Shown here piece by piece: positions 7,960 through 16,275 of a stretch of DNA of 64,000 nucleotides; within the stretch, counting starts at the first letter, position 1, and each line of letters starts with the position of its first letter. The stretch spans positions 30,145 to 94,144 of the forward strand of contig WRIY01000008.1 in NCBI GenBank assembly GCA_009782515.1, in the 5' to 3' direction. The stretch comes from Eubacteriaceae bacterium (lineage in GTDB: Bacteria; Bacillota; Clostridia; Eubacteriales; Anaerofustaceae). Under the pieces are notes generated by a model. The model worked only from the letters and a program-made list of their open reading frames with translations, did not search any database and was not told the DNA's origin. A program made the position numbers and the translations under genes.

Positions 7960-10074
7960 ATGATCATATTGGCACCGATAAGCTCAGTATGCGCTTTAGC
8001 ATTTGCAGCATATTTGGCTATGAAGGTAATGAAGCTCGAAGAAGGCACAGCGGAGATGTCTAAAATATCCCTTGCTGTGCGCATGGGTTCTGATGCCTAT
8101 TTAAAGAGGCAATATTTATCTGTTGGAATCTTTTTTTGCGTAATGTTTGTTGTGCTGCTTGTGCTTGCATGGCTTGGATTTATAACAATCTTTGTGCCGT
8201 TTGCATTTGTTACAGGCGGCTTTTTTTCAGGCTTGTCCGGCTATATTGGCATGAAAGTTGCTACGCATGCGAATGTAAGGACAACAAATGCATGCATTAC
8301 AAGCCTTAACTCCGGGCTGCGCGTTGCATTCAACAGCGGCACGGTTATCGGATTGGTAGTAGTAAGCCTTGGCCTTTTGGACGTAAGCTTCTGGTACTAC
8401 TTATTAAATTGGTATTATACAAGCGTTCAGCCGGCAGCCAGCGATGCTTTAAGGATTCAAAGCATAACCAGCGCAATGCTGACATTCGGGATGGGCGCGT
8501 CTACAATGGCGCTGTTTGCGCGCGTTGGCGGGGGGATATTTACGAAAGCAGCGGATGTTGGCGCTGATCTTGTTGGCAAGATTGAAGCCGGCATACCAGA
8601 GGACGATCCGCGAAACCCTGCTGTTATTGCTGACAATGTTGGCGATAATGTTGGCGATATAGCCGGCATGGGATCTGATCTGTATGAATCATACGTTGGC
8701 TCGATTATTGCATCTGCTGCACTGGCAACTGCTGCCGGTTTGGGCGAAAGCGGCGTTGCCCTGCCTATTGCTATTGCCTCTGTCGGCGTTTTGGCTTCAA
8801 TGTTTGGCACGTTTTTGGTCAGAACCGGTGAAAATGCTGATCAAAGCAAGCTTTTAAGCGCATTGCGAAGCGGCGTTTATTCAAGCTCGCTAATTATCGC
8901 CGTTGCCTCATACTTCCTTATTCGCGCTACACTGGGCGCCGGAAGCCTGGGCGTTTATTTTTCTGTTTTAATTGGCCTTGTAGCAGGAAACTTCATTGGC
9001 TTTGCTACAGAATACTTTACCTCTGATGCTTATAACCCTGTGCGTGAGCTTGCCCAGACTTCTACAACAGGGGCGGCTACAGTAATTATTGGCGGGCTGT
9101 CGCTGGGTATGCTTTCAACTGCAATGCCTGTTATAATTGTGGCAATAGTTGTTATATCCAGCTTCCTTTTGTCAGGCGGGGCCAATAACTACAGCCTGGG
9201 ATTGTATGGCGTGGCCATATCTGCTGTAGGAATGCTTAGCACTCTTGGAATTACCCTTGCGACGGATGCGTACGGCCCTATTGCAGACAATGCTGGAGGC
9301 ATTGCTGAAATGGCTGATCTTCCGGATGAAGTCAGGGAAAAAACTGACGCTCTTGATGCGCTTGGCAATACAACAGCAGCCACGGGAAAAGGCTTTGCAA
9401 TAGGCTCAGCCGCTCTTACTGCGCTTGCCCTTATCGCAGCGTATAAAGAAGAGATAGAGCTGATCGCATTAAGAAAGAATATTGACTTCAATTTTGATCT
9501 GTCAATCCTTAACCCTCCGGTGCTCATAGGAATGTTTGTAGGCGGAATGCTTCCGTTCGTGTTTTCATCTATGACTATGAAAGCAGTCGGCCGCACAGCC
9601 CAAAGCATTGTTGTTGAGGTCAGGCGGCAGTTTAATGAGATTAAGGGATTGATGGAAGGCACTGCAGAGCCGGACTATAAGAGGTGCGTAGATATATGCA
9701 CTCAAAACGCCCAAAAGGAAATAGTGCTGCCTGCAGTAATTGCCATTGCTTCGCCGATCATAGTGGGGCTGCTGCTCGGAGTAAACGCCGTTGCAGGAAT
9801 GCTGTGCGGGGCAACTGTTTCAGGCTTTATGATGGCTGAAATGATGTCAAATGCAGGAGGAGCCTGGGACAATGCCAAAAAGCATATAGAGGCAGGCAAA
9901 GGCAACTTGGGGGGAAAGGGATCCGATAACCACAAAGCAGCTGTTGTCGGTGACACTGTTGGAGATCCGTTCAAAGACACATCAGGGCCTTCCATAGACA
10001 TTTTGATAAAGCTTTTGTCTATGGTTTCAATCGTTTTCGCTTCACTGACGCTGCAATTGGCCCTAATGAAATAA
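7960..10074 (+). CDS. hppA: Ion-pumping membrane pyrophosphatase, K+-dependent type
   Basis: A 704-residue, roughly 16-helix pump that couples PPi hydrolysis to export of Na+ or H+. The substrate site DVGADLVGKIEAGIPEDDPRNPAVIADNVGDNVGD starts at about residue 199, and the second PPi motif near the C-terminus reads GDTVGDPFKDTSGPS. The GNTTAATGKG segment has Ala where K+-independent enzymes have Lys (GNTTKA), which marks the K+-dependent subgroup. Na+ versus H+ cannot be decided by eye. TTTGGAGGCAATCGC precedes the ATG. The following sodium symporter could use the gradient. Confidence 0.97.
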   Translation: MIILAPISSVCALAFAAYLAMKVMKLEEGTAEMSKISLAVRMGSDAYLKRQYLSVGIFFCVMFVVLLVLAWLGFITIFVPFAFVTGGFFSGLSGYIGMKVATHANVRTTNACITSLNSGLRVAFNSGTVIGLVVVSLGLLDVSFWYYLLNWYYTSVQPAASDALRIQSITSAMLTFGMGASTMALFARVGGGIFTKAADVGADLVGKIEAGIPEDDPRNPAVIADNVGDNVGDIAGMGSDLYESYVGSIIASAALATAAGLGESGVALPIAIASVGVLASMFGTFLVRTGENADQSKLLSALRSGVYSSSLIIAVASYFLIRATLGAGSLGVYFSVLIGLVAGNFIGFATEYFTSDAYNPVRELAQTSTTGAATVIIGGLSLGMLSTAMPVIIVAIVVISSFLLSGGANNYSLGLYGVAISAVGMLSTLGITLATDAYGPIADNAGGIAEMADLPDEVREKTDALDALGNTTAATGKGFAIGSAALTALALIAAYKEEIELIALRKNIDFNFDLSILNPPVLIGMFVGGMLPFVFSSMTMKAVGRTAQSIVVEVRRQFNEIKGLMEGTAEPDYKRCVDICTQNAQKEIVLPAVIAIASPIIVGLLLGVNAVAGMLCGATVSGFMMAEMMSNAGGAWDNAKKHIEAGKGNLGGKGSDNHKAAVVGDTVGDPFKDTSGPSIDILIKLLSMVSIVFASLTLQLALMK

Positions 10075-10131
10075 AAGCAGCCTTGTGAAGTACGGCAGTG
10101 TTCGCAGTAAATACATTAGTAGGGGGAGATC

Positions 10132-11742
10132 ATGTTTATAAAAATAGCGATGCTTGTAATATTTATAGCAGTAACTATTACAGTCGGCTTTAGATTCCGA
10201 TCTCGTGCATCGGACGTAGCCGGATTCGTTCTTGGTGGCCATACTGTTGGGCCCTGGCTCACTGCTTTTGCATATGGGACATCATATTTTTCTGCTGTAG
10301 TTTTCGTCGGGTATGCCGGCCAATTTGGGTGGAGGTTTGGATTGGCATCAACATGGATAGGGCTTGGAAACGCCTTTATCGGCTCGCTGCTGCCATGGGT
10401 TATCCTCGGAAAGCGCACCCGCCTTATGACCCACCACCTAGGATCTAAAACAATGCCGGATTTTTTCGGCCAGCGCTACAGCTCAAAGGCTCTAAAAATC
10501 GGAGCGTCGATTATAGCGTTTGTATTCTTAGTGCCTTATACGGCATCTTTATATAATGGCCTGTCAAGGCTGTTTGTTATGGCATTCGGCATAGACTTTA
10601 TATTTTGCATTATAGCTATGGCGATTCTGACTGGTGTTTATGTTATTTTAGGAGGCTATGTAGCCACTGCAGTAAACGACTTAATACAGGGAATTGTTAT
10701 GCTTGGCGGCATTATTGCTGTTATCGGGGCAGTGCTGAAAGGAAACGGCGGCTTTATTAATGCGCTCAAGGCCATGTCTGAAGTTACAAATCCGGCAGCT
10801 GTTGCCGGCCTTGAAGCTGCGCCTGGCATCTATAATTCGTTTCTGGGGCCGGATCCGGCCAGCCTGCTTGGCGTCGTGCTGCTTACTTCGCTGGGGACTT
10901 GGGGATTGCCGCAGCTGGTAGGGAAGTTTTATGCAATAAAATCAGAAAAAGACATATTCCAGGGAACTATTATATCAAGCGCGTTCGCGCTCATCGTAGC
11001 TGGAGGCTGCTATTTTATCGGCGGATTTGGCAGGCTGTATGCAAACGCTATTGGCGTGACAGAAGCCGGTTTGCCTGTAGGCGGCTATGATGCGATTATT
11101 CCTTCAATGATGTCCCAATTCTCTGATGTACTGGTTGGCATGGTGATGGTTTTGGTGCTTTCTGCTTCAATATCAACACTTTCTTCACTGGTTATGACAA
11201 GCGCTTCTACGTTTACAATTGACTTTATGAAAGACAATTTCATTAAAGATATGGATGATAAGCTCCAGCTTATCATGATAAGAAGCCTTGTTGCTGTTTT
11301 CATCGTAATCTCTTCTACGATAGCAGTCATACAGTACAGAGGAGGGGTTGATTTTATCGCCCAGCTGATGGGCATATCATGGGGGGCATTGGCAGGGGCG
11401 TTCTTAGCGCCATTCCTATATGGCCTGTTTTGGAAGAGAGTCAACAAAGCCTCAGTATGGGCATGCTTTATATTCAGCATATCTTTGATGGTAGGCAATA
11501 TATTCTTCCGCTCAAGCTTTCCTGCAATCATACAATCGCCAATTAACTGTGGCGCGCTTGCAATGATTGCCGGCCTTATAATTGTGCCGGCTGTTAGCCT
11601 CGTAAGCGCTGCTCCTAATAAAAAGCATGTTGACAACTGCTTTGCATGTTATGAAGTGAATACGGCAACAGCCAGAGCGGGCAATGCAAACAGCCGCAAT
11701 GCCAGCAACCGAAGCTCCAGCAATAAAAAGAAGAAAAAGTAG
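10132..11742 (+). CDS. Sodium:solute symporter (SSS family)
   Basis: A 536-residue membrane protein with about 13 hydrophobic segments. The first helices contain DVAGFVLGGHTVGPWLTAFAYGTSYFSA, followed later by the SSS-type GGYVATAVNDLIQGIVML. This places it near the proline/pantothenate-type members, but the substrate cannot be read from sequence. TAGGGGGAGATC precedes the ATG. The C-terminal 35 residues are odd: after NCFACYEV comes a hydrophilic Asn/Ser/Arg-rich tail ending in five lysines, presumably cytoplasmic. The gene follows the pyrophosphatase after 57 bases and may share its transcript. Confidence 0.9.
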   Translation: MFIKIAMLVIFIAVTITVGFRFRSRASDVAGFVLGGHTVGPWLTAFAYGTSYFSAVVFVGYAGQFGWRFGLASTWIGLGNAFIGSLLPWVILGKRTRLMTHHLGSKTMPDFFGQRYSSKALKIGASIIAFVFLVPYTASLYNGLSRLFVMAFGIDFIFCIIAMAILTGVYVILGGYVATAVNDLIQGIVMLGGIIAVIGAVLKGNGGFINALKAMSEVTNPAAVAGLEAAPGIYNSFLGPDPASLLGVVLLTSLGTWGLPQLVGKFYAIKSEKDIFQGTIISSAFALIVAGGCYFIGGFGRLYANAIGVTEAGLPVGGYDAIIPSMMSQFSDVLVGMVMVLVLSASISTLSSLVMTSASTFTIDFMKDNFIKDMDDKLQLIMIRSLVAVFIVISSTIAVIQYRGGVDFIAQLMGISWGALAGAFLAPFLYGLFWKRVNKASVWACFIFSISLMVGNIFFRSSFPAIIQSPINCGALAMIAGLIIVPAVSLVSAAPNKKHVDNCFACYEVNTATARAGNANSRNASNRSSSNKKKKK

Positions 11743-11773
11743 AATTTGCTCTGCAATAGTATATTTGCACTTT

Positions 11774-11800
11774 AGCCTCTTTGCAAAAAGAGGCTTTTTT
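11774..11800 (+). terminator. Intrinsic terminator after the symporter
   Basis: AGCCTCTTT and AAAGAGGCT pair around GCAA and are followed by six T's (11795-11800). This is a standard terminator ending the hppA/symporter unit. Confidence 0.9.
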
Positions 11801-12092
11801 ATGCTCTGCTTGAGAGCGCGCGGCGTTTATAGGGAATGCATAATGCCACTGCATGCGCAATGAATAATTCATAAGCGAAGGCATAATCATGCGATCTGAG
11901 CCGAACGTTCTAATAGGCCACAGCATCCTGGACAGCACTATCCCAAGTAGCTGGCTCATATGGCGAGCTTGTCAATGGAGGCCTAAAACTGCTTCTCTTC
12001 TTTCTCAAAAGCGGAGAGCCCGCTGCTTTCCTTGTTTTGCAAGCGCCTTGGCAGTAGCCGTTTTGTTGGATGGAGTATCTCTTTCAATAGCA
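11801..12092. other. Interval without a supported gene
   Basis: Lies between the symporter terminator and the convergent phenylacetate-CoA ligase unit. A 71-codon plus-strand ORF (11889-12104) has no family resemblance or good ribosome binding site and is not called. Confidence 0.3.
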
Positions 12093-12146
12093 AAAACCTC
12101 TTAAGGCCGCTGAAATTGCTTCTTTAGTGCGGCTTTGCGAGGTTTT
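12093..12146 (-). terminator. Probable terminator of the paaK-ACT operon
   Basis: AAAACCTC (12093-12100) pairs with GAGGTTTT (12139-12146), and GCCGC/GCGGC pairs inside it. On the minus strand the stem is followed by a short T-run. It lies about 65 bases beyond the ACT gene stop. Confidence 0.6.
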
Positions 12147-12212
12147 ATATCATTTGGGCGCTATCATCAGTGACAAATTTTGGGGCAGCTAACAAACCTG
12201 AGATATTTGCCT

Positions 12213-12641
12213 TTAGGCGATAGGGCCTTCAAGGGAGTCAAGCATCTCTATACCAGCTTTGGCAAGCGCTTTTTCAGCATTCTCAGGATAATCAACTCTT
12301 ACTATTATAAGAGCTTTTCCATATTCGTTTGGCAGCGCTGAGTATGCATACTCAACATTTACGCCGTTATCATACAGAAGTTTTGTTACTGCATACAGCG
12401 TGCCTGGCTTGTTGCTAATCAAAACAGCGAGCACATCAGTAACTGTTACGATGAAGCCTTCCTCTTTAAGCGCTTGGGTAGCAGCGTCAGGATCAGTAAC
12501 TATTAAGCGCGTAATGCCATACTCGCCTGTGTCGGCAATAGCAAGAGAAGTGATGTTAATATGCCTCTCATATAGAGCCTTTAGCAGATTGTTCAGCCTT
12601 CCAGGGCTGTTTTCAAGAAAAATTGATATTTGCTTTAGCAT
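12213..12641 (-). CDS. Tandem ACT-domain protein
   Basis: A 142-residue protein made of two ACT domains, about residues 3-65 (ISIFLENSPGRLNNLLKAL) and 70-135 (LAVLISNKPGTLYAVTKLL). ACT domains bind amino acids and regulate partners. Proteins of this form commonly accompany phenylacetate-CoA ligases and indolepyruvate ferredoxin oxidoreductases in anaerobes. The start lies three bases after the ligase stop, so the two are co-translated. A sensor of phenylalanine or another aromatic amino acid is a reasonable inference given the upstream T-box. Confidence 0.9.
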   Translation of the reverse strand: MLKQISIFLENSPGRLNNLLKALYERHINITSLAIADTGEYGITRLIVTDPDAATQALKEEGFIVTVTDVLAVLISNKPGTLYAVTKLLYDNGVNVEYAYSALPNEYGKALIIVRVDYPENAEKALAKAGIEMLDSLEGPIA

Positions 12642-12644
12642 GGA

Positions 12645-13943
12645 TTAATTATCCTTTCTTAAGTCTGTTACCCTTTTTGACTTGCCCTCAAAGCGTGTTA
12701 TGCTCCCAGGCTCGCAAAGGCGTATTCGGCTTGATATGCCTATAGCCGATTCAAGCTTTCTTGATATTTGCTTTTCTATAGCATCTATGGCTGATATTTT
12801 ATCGATCTTCATATCATCTGCCAGCTCAACCTTTATTTCCAAATCATCCAGGAAGCCTTTCCTAGATATTATAATCTCAAAATGGGGCTTAACGCCATCT
12901 ATTGTGAGAAGAGCAGACTCTATTCGAGATGGATAAACATTCACGCCTTTTATAATCAGCATATCATCCGTTCGCGCTTTTACTCTCTCAATTCTAGCAT
13001 GGGTGCGCCCGCATGCACATTCTGTACGGTATATTTTCGATATATCTCTAGTCCTATATCTAATAAGAGGCATTCCCTCTTTATTTATCGTAGTGATCAC
13101 CAATTCGCCTTCTTGTGTATCTGCCTTGGCTTCAAGCGTGTCCGGATCAACTATTTCAACGATAAAATGATCTTCCCATATGTGAAGGCCGTTTTTATGT
13201 GAGCACTCCATTGCTACGCCCGGACCCATAATTTCTGTTAAGCCGTAAATATCAAGGGCTGTAATTCCCAGAGTTGACTCGATGTTTTCCCTGAGCTCCT
13301 GGCTCCAAGGCTCTGCGCCAAGTATGCCGTTTCTCAGCTTTATGCGCTTTTGAAGCTCCTTGTTTTGGCTTATCTGCTCGCCGAGGTAGCTTGCATATGA
13401 TGGAGTGCACGCGATATGGGTCGTGCCCATGTCCGCCATCATCTGTAGCTGCCTTTCTGTATTGCCGCTGGACATTGGCATTACCATGGCGCCTATTCTT
13501 TCTGCACCGTAATGTATGCCCAGGCCTCCTGTGAATAGCCCATACCCATAACACACCTGCACTATTGATTCGCTGTCTACTTCAGCGCACCCAAGCGATC
13601 TTGCTGCGATTTCTGCCCAGGCATCAATATCCGCTTTAGTATAGCAATCAATTGTCTGCTTGCCAGTTGTGCCGCTTGAGGCTTGTAGCCGGGTGATCTC
13701 TGATAATGGCGCTGAGAGCATACCGTATGGATATGTGTCTCTTAGATCGCTTTTTTCTGTGAATGGCAGCTTTTGCAGATCGTCAAGTGATTTTATATCG
13801 TCCGGATGGATGTTGACAGCATCAAATTTTTCTTTATAGTAAGGCGAGTTGCTATATACTCTTTGTACAGTTTTCTTCAGGCCCTCTAACTGAATATCCC
13901 TTATTTGCCCTTGGGGCATGCTTTCAGCATTTTTATTATACAT
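12645..13943 (-). CDS. paaK: Phenylacetate-CoA ligase family enzyme
   Basis: A 432-residue adenylate-forming enzyme. The AMP-binding loop reads ASSGTTGKQT and the second motif YGLTEIMGPGVAMEC. The C-terminal domain has RTDDMLIIKGVNVYPS, the signature of PaaK-type ligases, which activate aryl acetates with ATP and CoA. AAAGGAG lies eight bases before the ATG. It is the first gene behind the T-box. With a T-box that turns genes on when charged tRNA is scarce, the likely direction is assimilation: phenylacetate to phenylacetyl-CoA to phenylpyruvate to phenylalanine. No indolepyruvate oxidoreductase genes are in the window. Confidence 0.93.
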   Translation of the reverse strand: MYNKNAESMPQGQIRDIQLEGLKKTVQRVYSNSPYYKEKFDAVNIHPDDIKSLDDLQKLPFTEKSDLRDTYPYGMLSAPLSEITRLQASSGTTGKQTIDCYTKADIDAWAEIAARSLGCAEVDSESIVQVCYGYGLFTGGLGIHYGAERIGAMVMPMSSGNTERQLQMMADMGTTHIACTPSYASYLGEQISQNKELQKRIKLRNGILGAEPWSQELRENIESTLGITALDIYGLTEIMGPGVAMECSHKNGLHIWEDHFIVEIVDPDTLEAKADTQEGELVITTINKEGMPLIRYRTRDISKIYRTECACGRTHARIERVKARTDDMLIIKGVNVYPSRIESALLTIDGVKPHFEIIISRKGFLDDLEIKVELADDMKIDKISAIDAIEKQISRKLESAIGISSRIRLCEPGSITRFEGKSKRVTDLRKDN

Positions 13944-13983
13944 TGGCTGCTCCTTTCGTGTGGCGATCTGCTCAAATCCAATT

Positions 13984-14240
13984 AAAAAAACCTTTGCTTA
14001 CAGCAAAGGAAATATACCACCTTTACAGGCTGATTGCCAGCCCTTTAACAGACACGCCGCTAAATGCATTAATATCCGATTGCCATATAACGGGGCAATT
14101 GCCGTCTGGGACTACTTTGCATTTTGCTTTCATCCCAGATGCTCCCAAAGGAACTTCCTTAACGTTTTCAGTACTGCATCCCACCATCACAGCTCTCTAA
14201 CAATGAAAACTCGCTAAGTACTTTCTTTGTTCACTGCATT
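13984..14240 (-). ncRNA. T-box leader, Phe (UUC) specifier likely
   Basis: On the minus strand the leader has the T-box stem I block AGAGAGCTG followed by the apical GATGGTGGGAT loop. The specifier loop has AGTA on one side and GAAGTTC on the other, flanked by CAAAG/CTTTG below and CTTAGCG/CGTTAAG above. In known T-boxes the specifier follows GAA-N, which gives TTC (Phe) at 14153-14151. The T-box sequence AAAGGTGGTA (about 14023-14014) is followed by a terminator: CCTTTGCT/AGCAAAGG at 13991-14009 plus seven T's (complement of 13984-13990). Class is certain by pattern; the specifier assignment is by eye. Confidence 0.9.
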
Positions 14241-14247
14241 TTAATGA

Positions 14248-14276
14248 ATTATATGCTAAGAAACGAAAATTGTCAA
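14248..14276 (-). promoter_or_regulatory. Consensus promoter of the T-box operon
   Basis: Minus strand: TTGACA (complement of 14271-14276), exactly 17 bases, then TATAAT (complement of 14248-14253). A perfect consensus promoter giving a start near 14241. Confidence 0.9.
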
Positions 14277-14407
14277 TTCAAATGGCGATTATTTATATGG
14301 GCAGGAAAGTGCGAAAACGAGCAGGCTTGAGGCTAAGCTTCAATCAGCAGTGCTCTTGCATCAGTATTATCTGCGCTTATAAATTGTAAAATTTGTATTC
14401 AAATGAA

Positions 14408-14423
14408 TGTTTCACATGCAACA
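14408..14423. promoter_or_regulatory. parS-like 16-mer (site 1)
   Basis: TGTTTCACATGCAACA differs from the bacterial parS consensus TGTTTCACGTGAAACA at two of 16 positions. Its left half is perfect. parS is where ParB loads to organise the origin region. It lies about 18 kb from the noc gene in this window. Confidence 0.4.
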
Positions 14424-15163
14424 GCAGGATTGTATTCTGTTTGCCAATCGCGGCTGCAACATATGAACTCCAGTTTGAATTAGGCATGCATAAGACGGTC
14501 TGCTAATATTTGGATTATTACAAATAGTAAAATACAGGAAAACAATAACAATGTAAATGCAGCCATTTTATCTTTTGTCTTATTTATAGCATGTAATACA
14601 AACAGTATGGCTCTAAATACAGATTTGCTGAGGGTTTTGAATTGGATTGCTCTTGCCTCACGACGATGCAAATTTTTGCTGTAATAATAGCAATAATGCA
14701 TAAGCCAGTCTTAATTTCGGACTTGGGAATATGTTGGCTGTATGGCATTCGTTCATTGCCAAAACAGTCTGGCAAGCTGCTTTCGGAGAGAGCAGCCATA
14801 TATTTGCTGCATACATCGCTTCGCCAATGTTATTATTTTTTTATAAAAATCATATAGATTTATGAAAGCGTTTGTGGCAAGCTATTTTTCCGCCAATGCT
14901 AAATACAGCAACTCCGGGAAGGAGCCAGTATCGGCCGAAATAACGGATCGCGGCTTTGTACCGCTTTAGCAGGCTTGTATTTTTTGAAGCAACAGAAAAA
15001 ATTCTATGGGCTCTAACCGCATATGCTTTAACCTTGTGATCGAGTGCTTTGATAATCAACGGTTTTTACAAATAGGTTGCCTTTTGCCTGGAGCCGTTTG
15101 CGAGTGAAGTAGGCTACAGGGCTAGCATTATAAAATCTGAGCTGCTAATTGCAGTACTACAAG

Positions 15164-15179
15164 TGTTCCATGTGAAACA
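15164..15179. promoter_or_regulatory. parS-like 16-mer (site 2)
   Basis: TGTTCCATGTGAAACA differs from TGTTTCACGTGAAACA at two positions. One of them, position 5, is variable in known parS sites. Its right half is perfect. It lies in the same gene-poor interval as site 1. Confidence 0.55.
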
Positions 15180-15237
15180 GATGTGTAGCTTAACTGAGCG
15201 AACTATGTGTTTGCCTAACTTAGCTGACAGACAAGCC

Positions 15238-15861
15238 TTACTTGCCCTGATATAGCTGCGAAAGGCATGTATCGAGCGCTCTGTCAGCCGCAATTGGGCT
15301 AAATGGCCCAGGCAGCAAAATAACCGACCATGCAACATAATCACTGCCAAAATCTTCCCGAGCTATAGCGCAGCTTTCGCTCATAGAAACGATTTCGCCA
15401 TCAAAGCCAATTGCCTTAAATGCAGTAATAGAGTTGGGTGAAGAAGGCAGCAGGAACTCTCTGTTGTCTTTTGTCCTGCTGGGCTCTATATCGTATCCGG
15501 CAGCTTCGGGCCTCATATAGCTTTCTAAAACAGATGCTTTAACAATGTACATCACAGCTGCCAGGCTATTGTCTTCGCTATATACCGAGGCAACTCGAAT
15601 GTCGTTGCTAAAAGTTGAGACCCTGCACGAAAACAGCTCGTGCATATGCTTCTCACCCTTTTGCGCTAGTTCGCCAGCAAGCACTATATCGTGGGGCTCT
15701 TCAAAAGTAATATCTAAAATAGCAGATATTGAGATCGCCTCTTGATTGCTTATGCCATTATTTGCTGCGTCATCATCATCGCCGTCGCATGCCGGCAAAG
15801 ACAGCAATGCTGTCATCAAAAGCGTGATTGATATTATTTTAAGTATTGTTTTTTTCGCCAT
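15238..15861 (-). CDS. Predicted lipoprotein, function unknown
   Basis: A 207-residue protein with a lipoprotein signal (KKTILKIISITLLMTALLSL, lipobox LPAC, cysteine at about residue 25) and an acidic Asp-rich linker directly after the cysteine. The mature part has no motif that I recognise. It would be anchored on the outer face of the membrane. It is transcribed alone from the minus-strand arm of a palindromic divergent promoter at 15969-15992. Confidence 0.7.
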   Translation of the reverse strand: MAKKTILKIISITLLMTALLSLPACDGDDDDAANNGISNQEAISISAILDITFEEPHDIVLAGELAQKGEKHMHELFSCRVSTFSNDIRVASVYSEDNSLAAVMYIVKASVLESYMRPEAAGYDIEPSRTKDNREFLLPSSPNSITAFKAIGFDGEIVSMSESCAIAREDFGSDYVAWSVILLPGPFSPIAADRALDTCLSQLYQGK

Positions 15862-15968
15862 AGTATTTTAACAATCCAGTGTATAAACTGATTATTCATT
15901 ATCACAGTGCTTTTTTGCATTTTATGCTGCAATGCAATTTCTGTAATTGTAAGCTTAAATACTTGCAA

Positions 15969-16015
15969 TGTCAATGGCTATGGCCATTGACACAGGTGGA
16001 AATGAAATATATATT
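15969..16015. promoter_or_regulatory. Divergent promoters on a perfect palindrome
   Basis: TGTCAATGGC (15969-15978) and GCCATTGACA (15983-15992) form a perfect 10-bp inverted repeat, so each strand carries TTGACA. On the minus strand TTGACA is followed after 17 bases by TACAAT (toward the lipoprotein gene). On the plus strand it is followed after 17 bases by TATATT (16010-16015). A dimeric regulator bound here would cover both -35 elements. Confidence 0.65.
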
Positions 16016-16275
16016 TCAATGAAAAGTACTAGTGAGCGAGTTCAATATGCAGAAAAAAAGGTATATTAGCTGGCAAAAGCGTCAATGCCGGCGCTGTATT
16101 AAATAGGGGCAAATGCAAGTTTTGCGGCTAAGGCAGGGGAGGTGGCAGCGGTATCGAGCATGAAATTCATTAAAACACTTAACCCCTGCGGCTATGCACT
16201 CAAGCGGTGAGATTGATGCAGTATAACAGCAGGGGCTGGCTTTGAAGCTAAGAGCCGGGAAACAAGAATCAATCG
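16016..16275. other. Interval downstream of the plus-strand promoter
   Basis: No gene on the plus strand follows the promoter at 15987-16015. Only tiny frames exist (for example 16050-16106, a basic 19-residue reading). CCCCTGC and GCAGGGG (16192-16229) could close a long hairpin, which on the minus strand may end the M20 hydrolase transcript. Confidence 0.3.

Larger units (their letters stand above)
14277..15237. other. Gene-poor interval carrying two parS-like sites
   Basis: Nearly 1 kb of AT-rich sequence without a convincing gene. Short ORFs (14701-14480 and 15059-14850 on the minus strand, 14642-14857 on the plus strand) lack family resemblance. The visible structure is the pair of parS-like 16-mers listed separately. 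Confidence 0.4.

Noticed and set aside
14480..15059. Minus-strand frames of 69-73 codons in the gene-poor interval
   Set aside because: No ribosome binding site, no recognised family, AT-rich context; one hydrophobic stretch is not enough.
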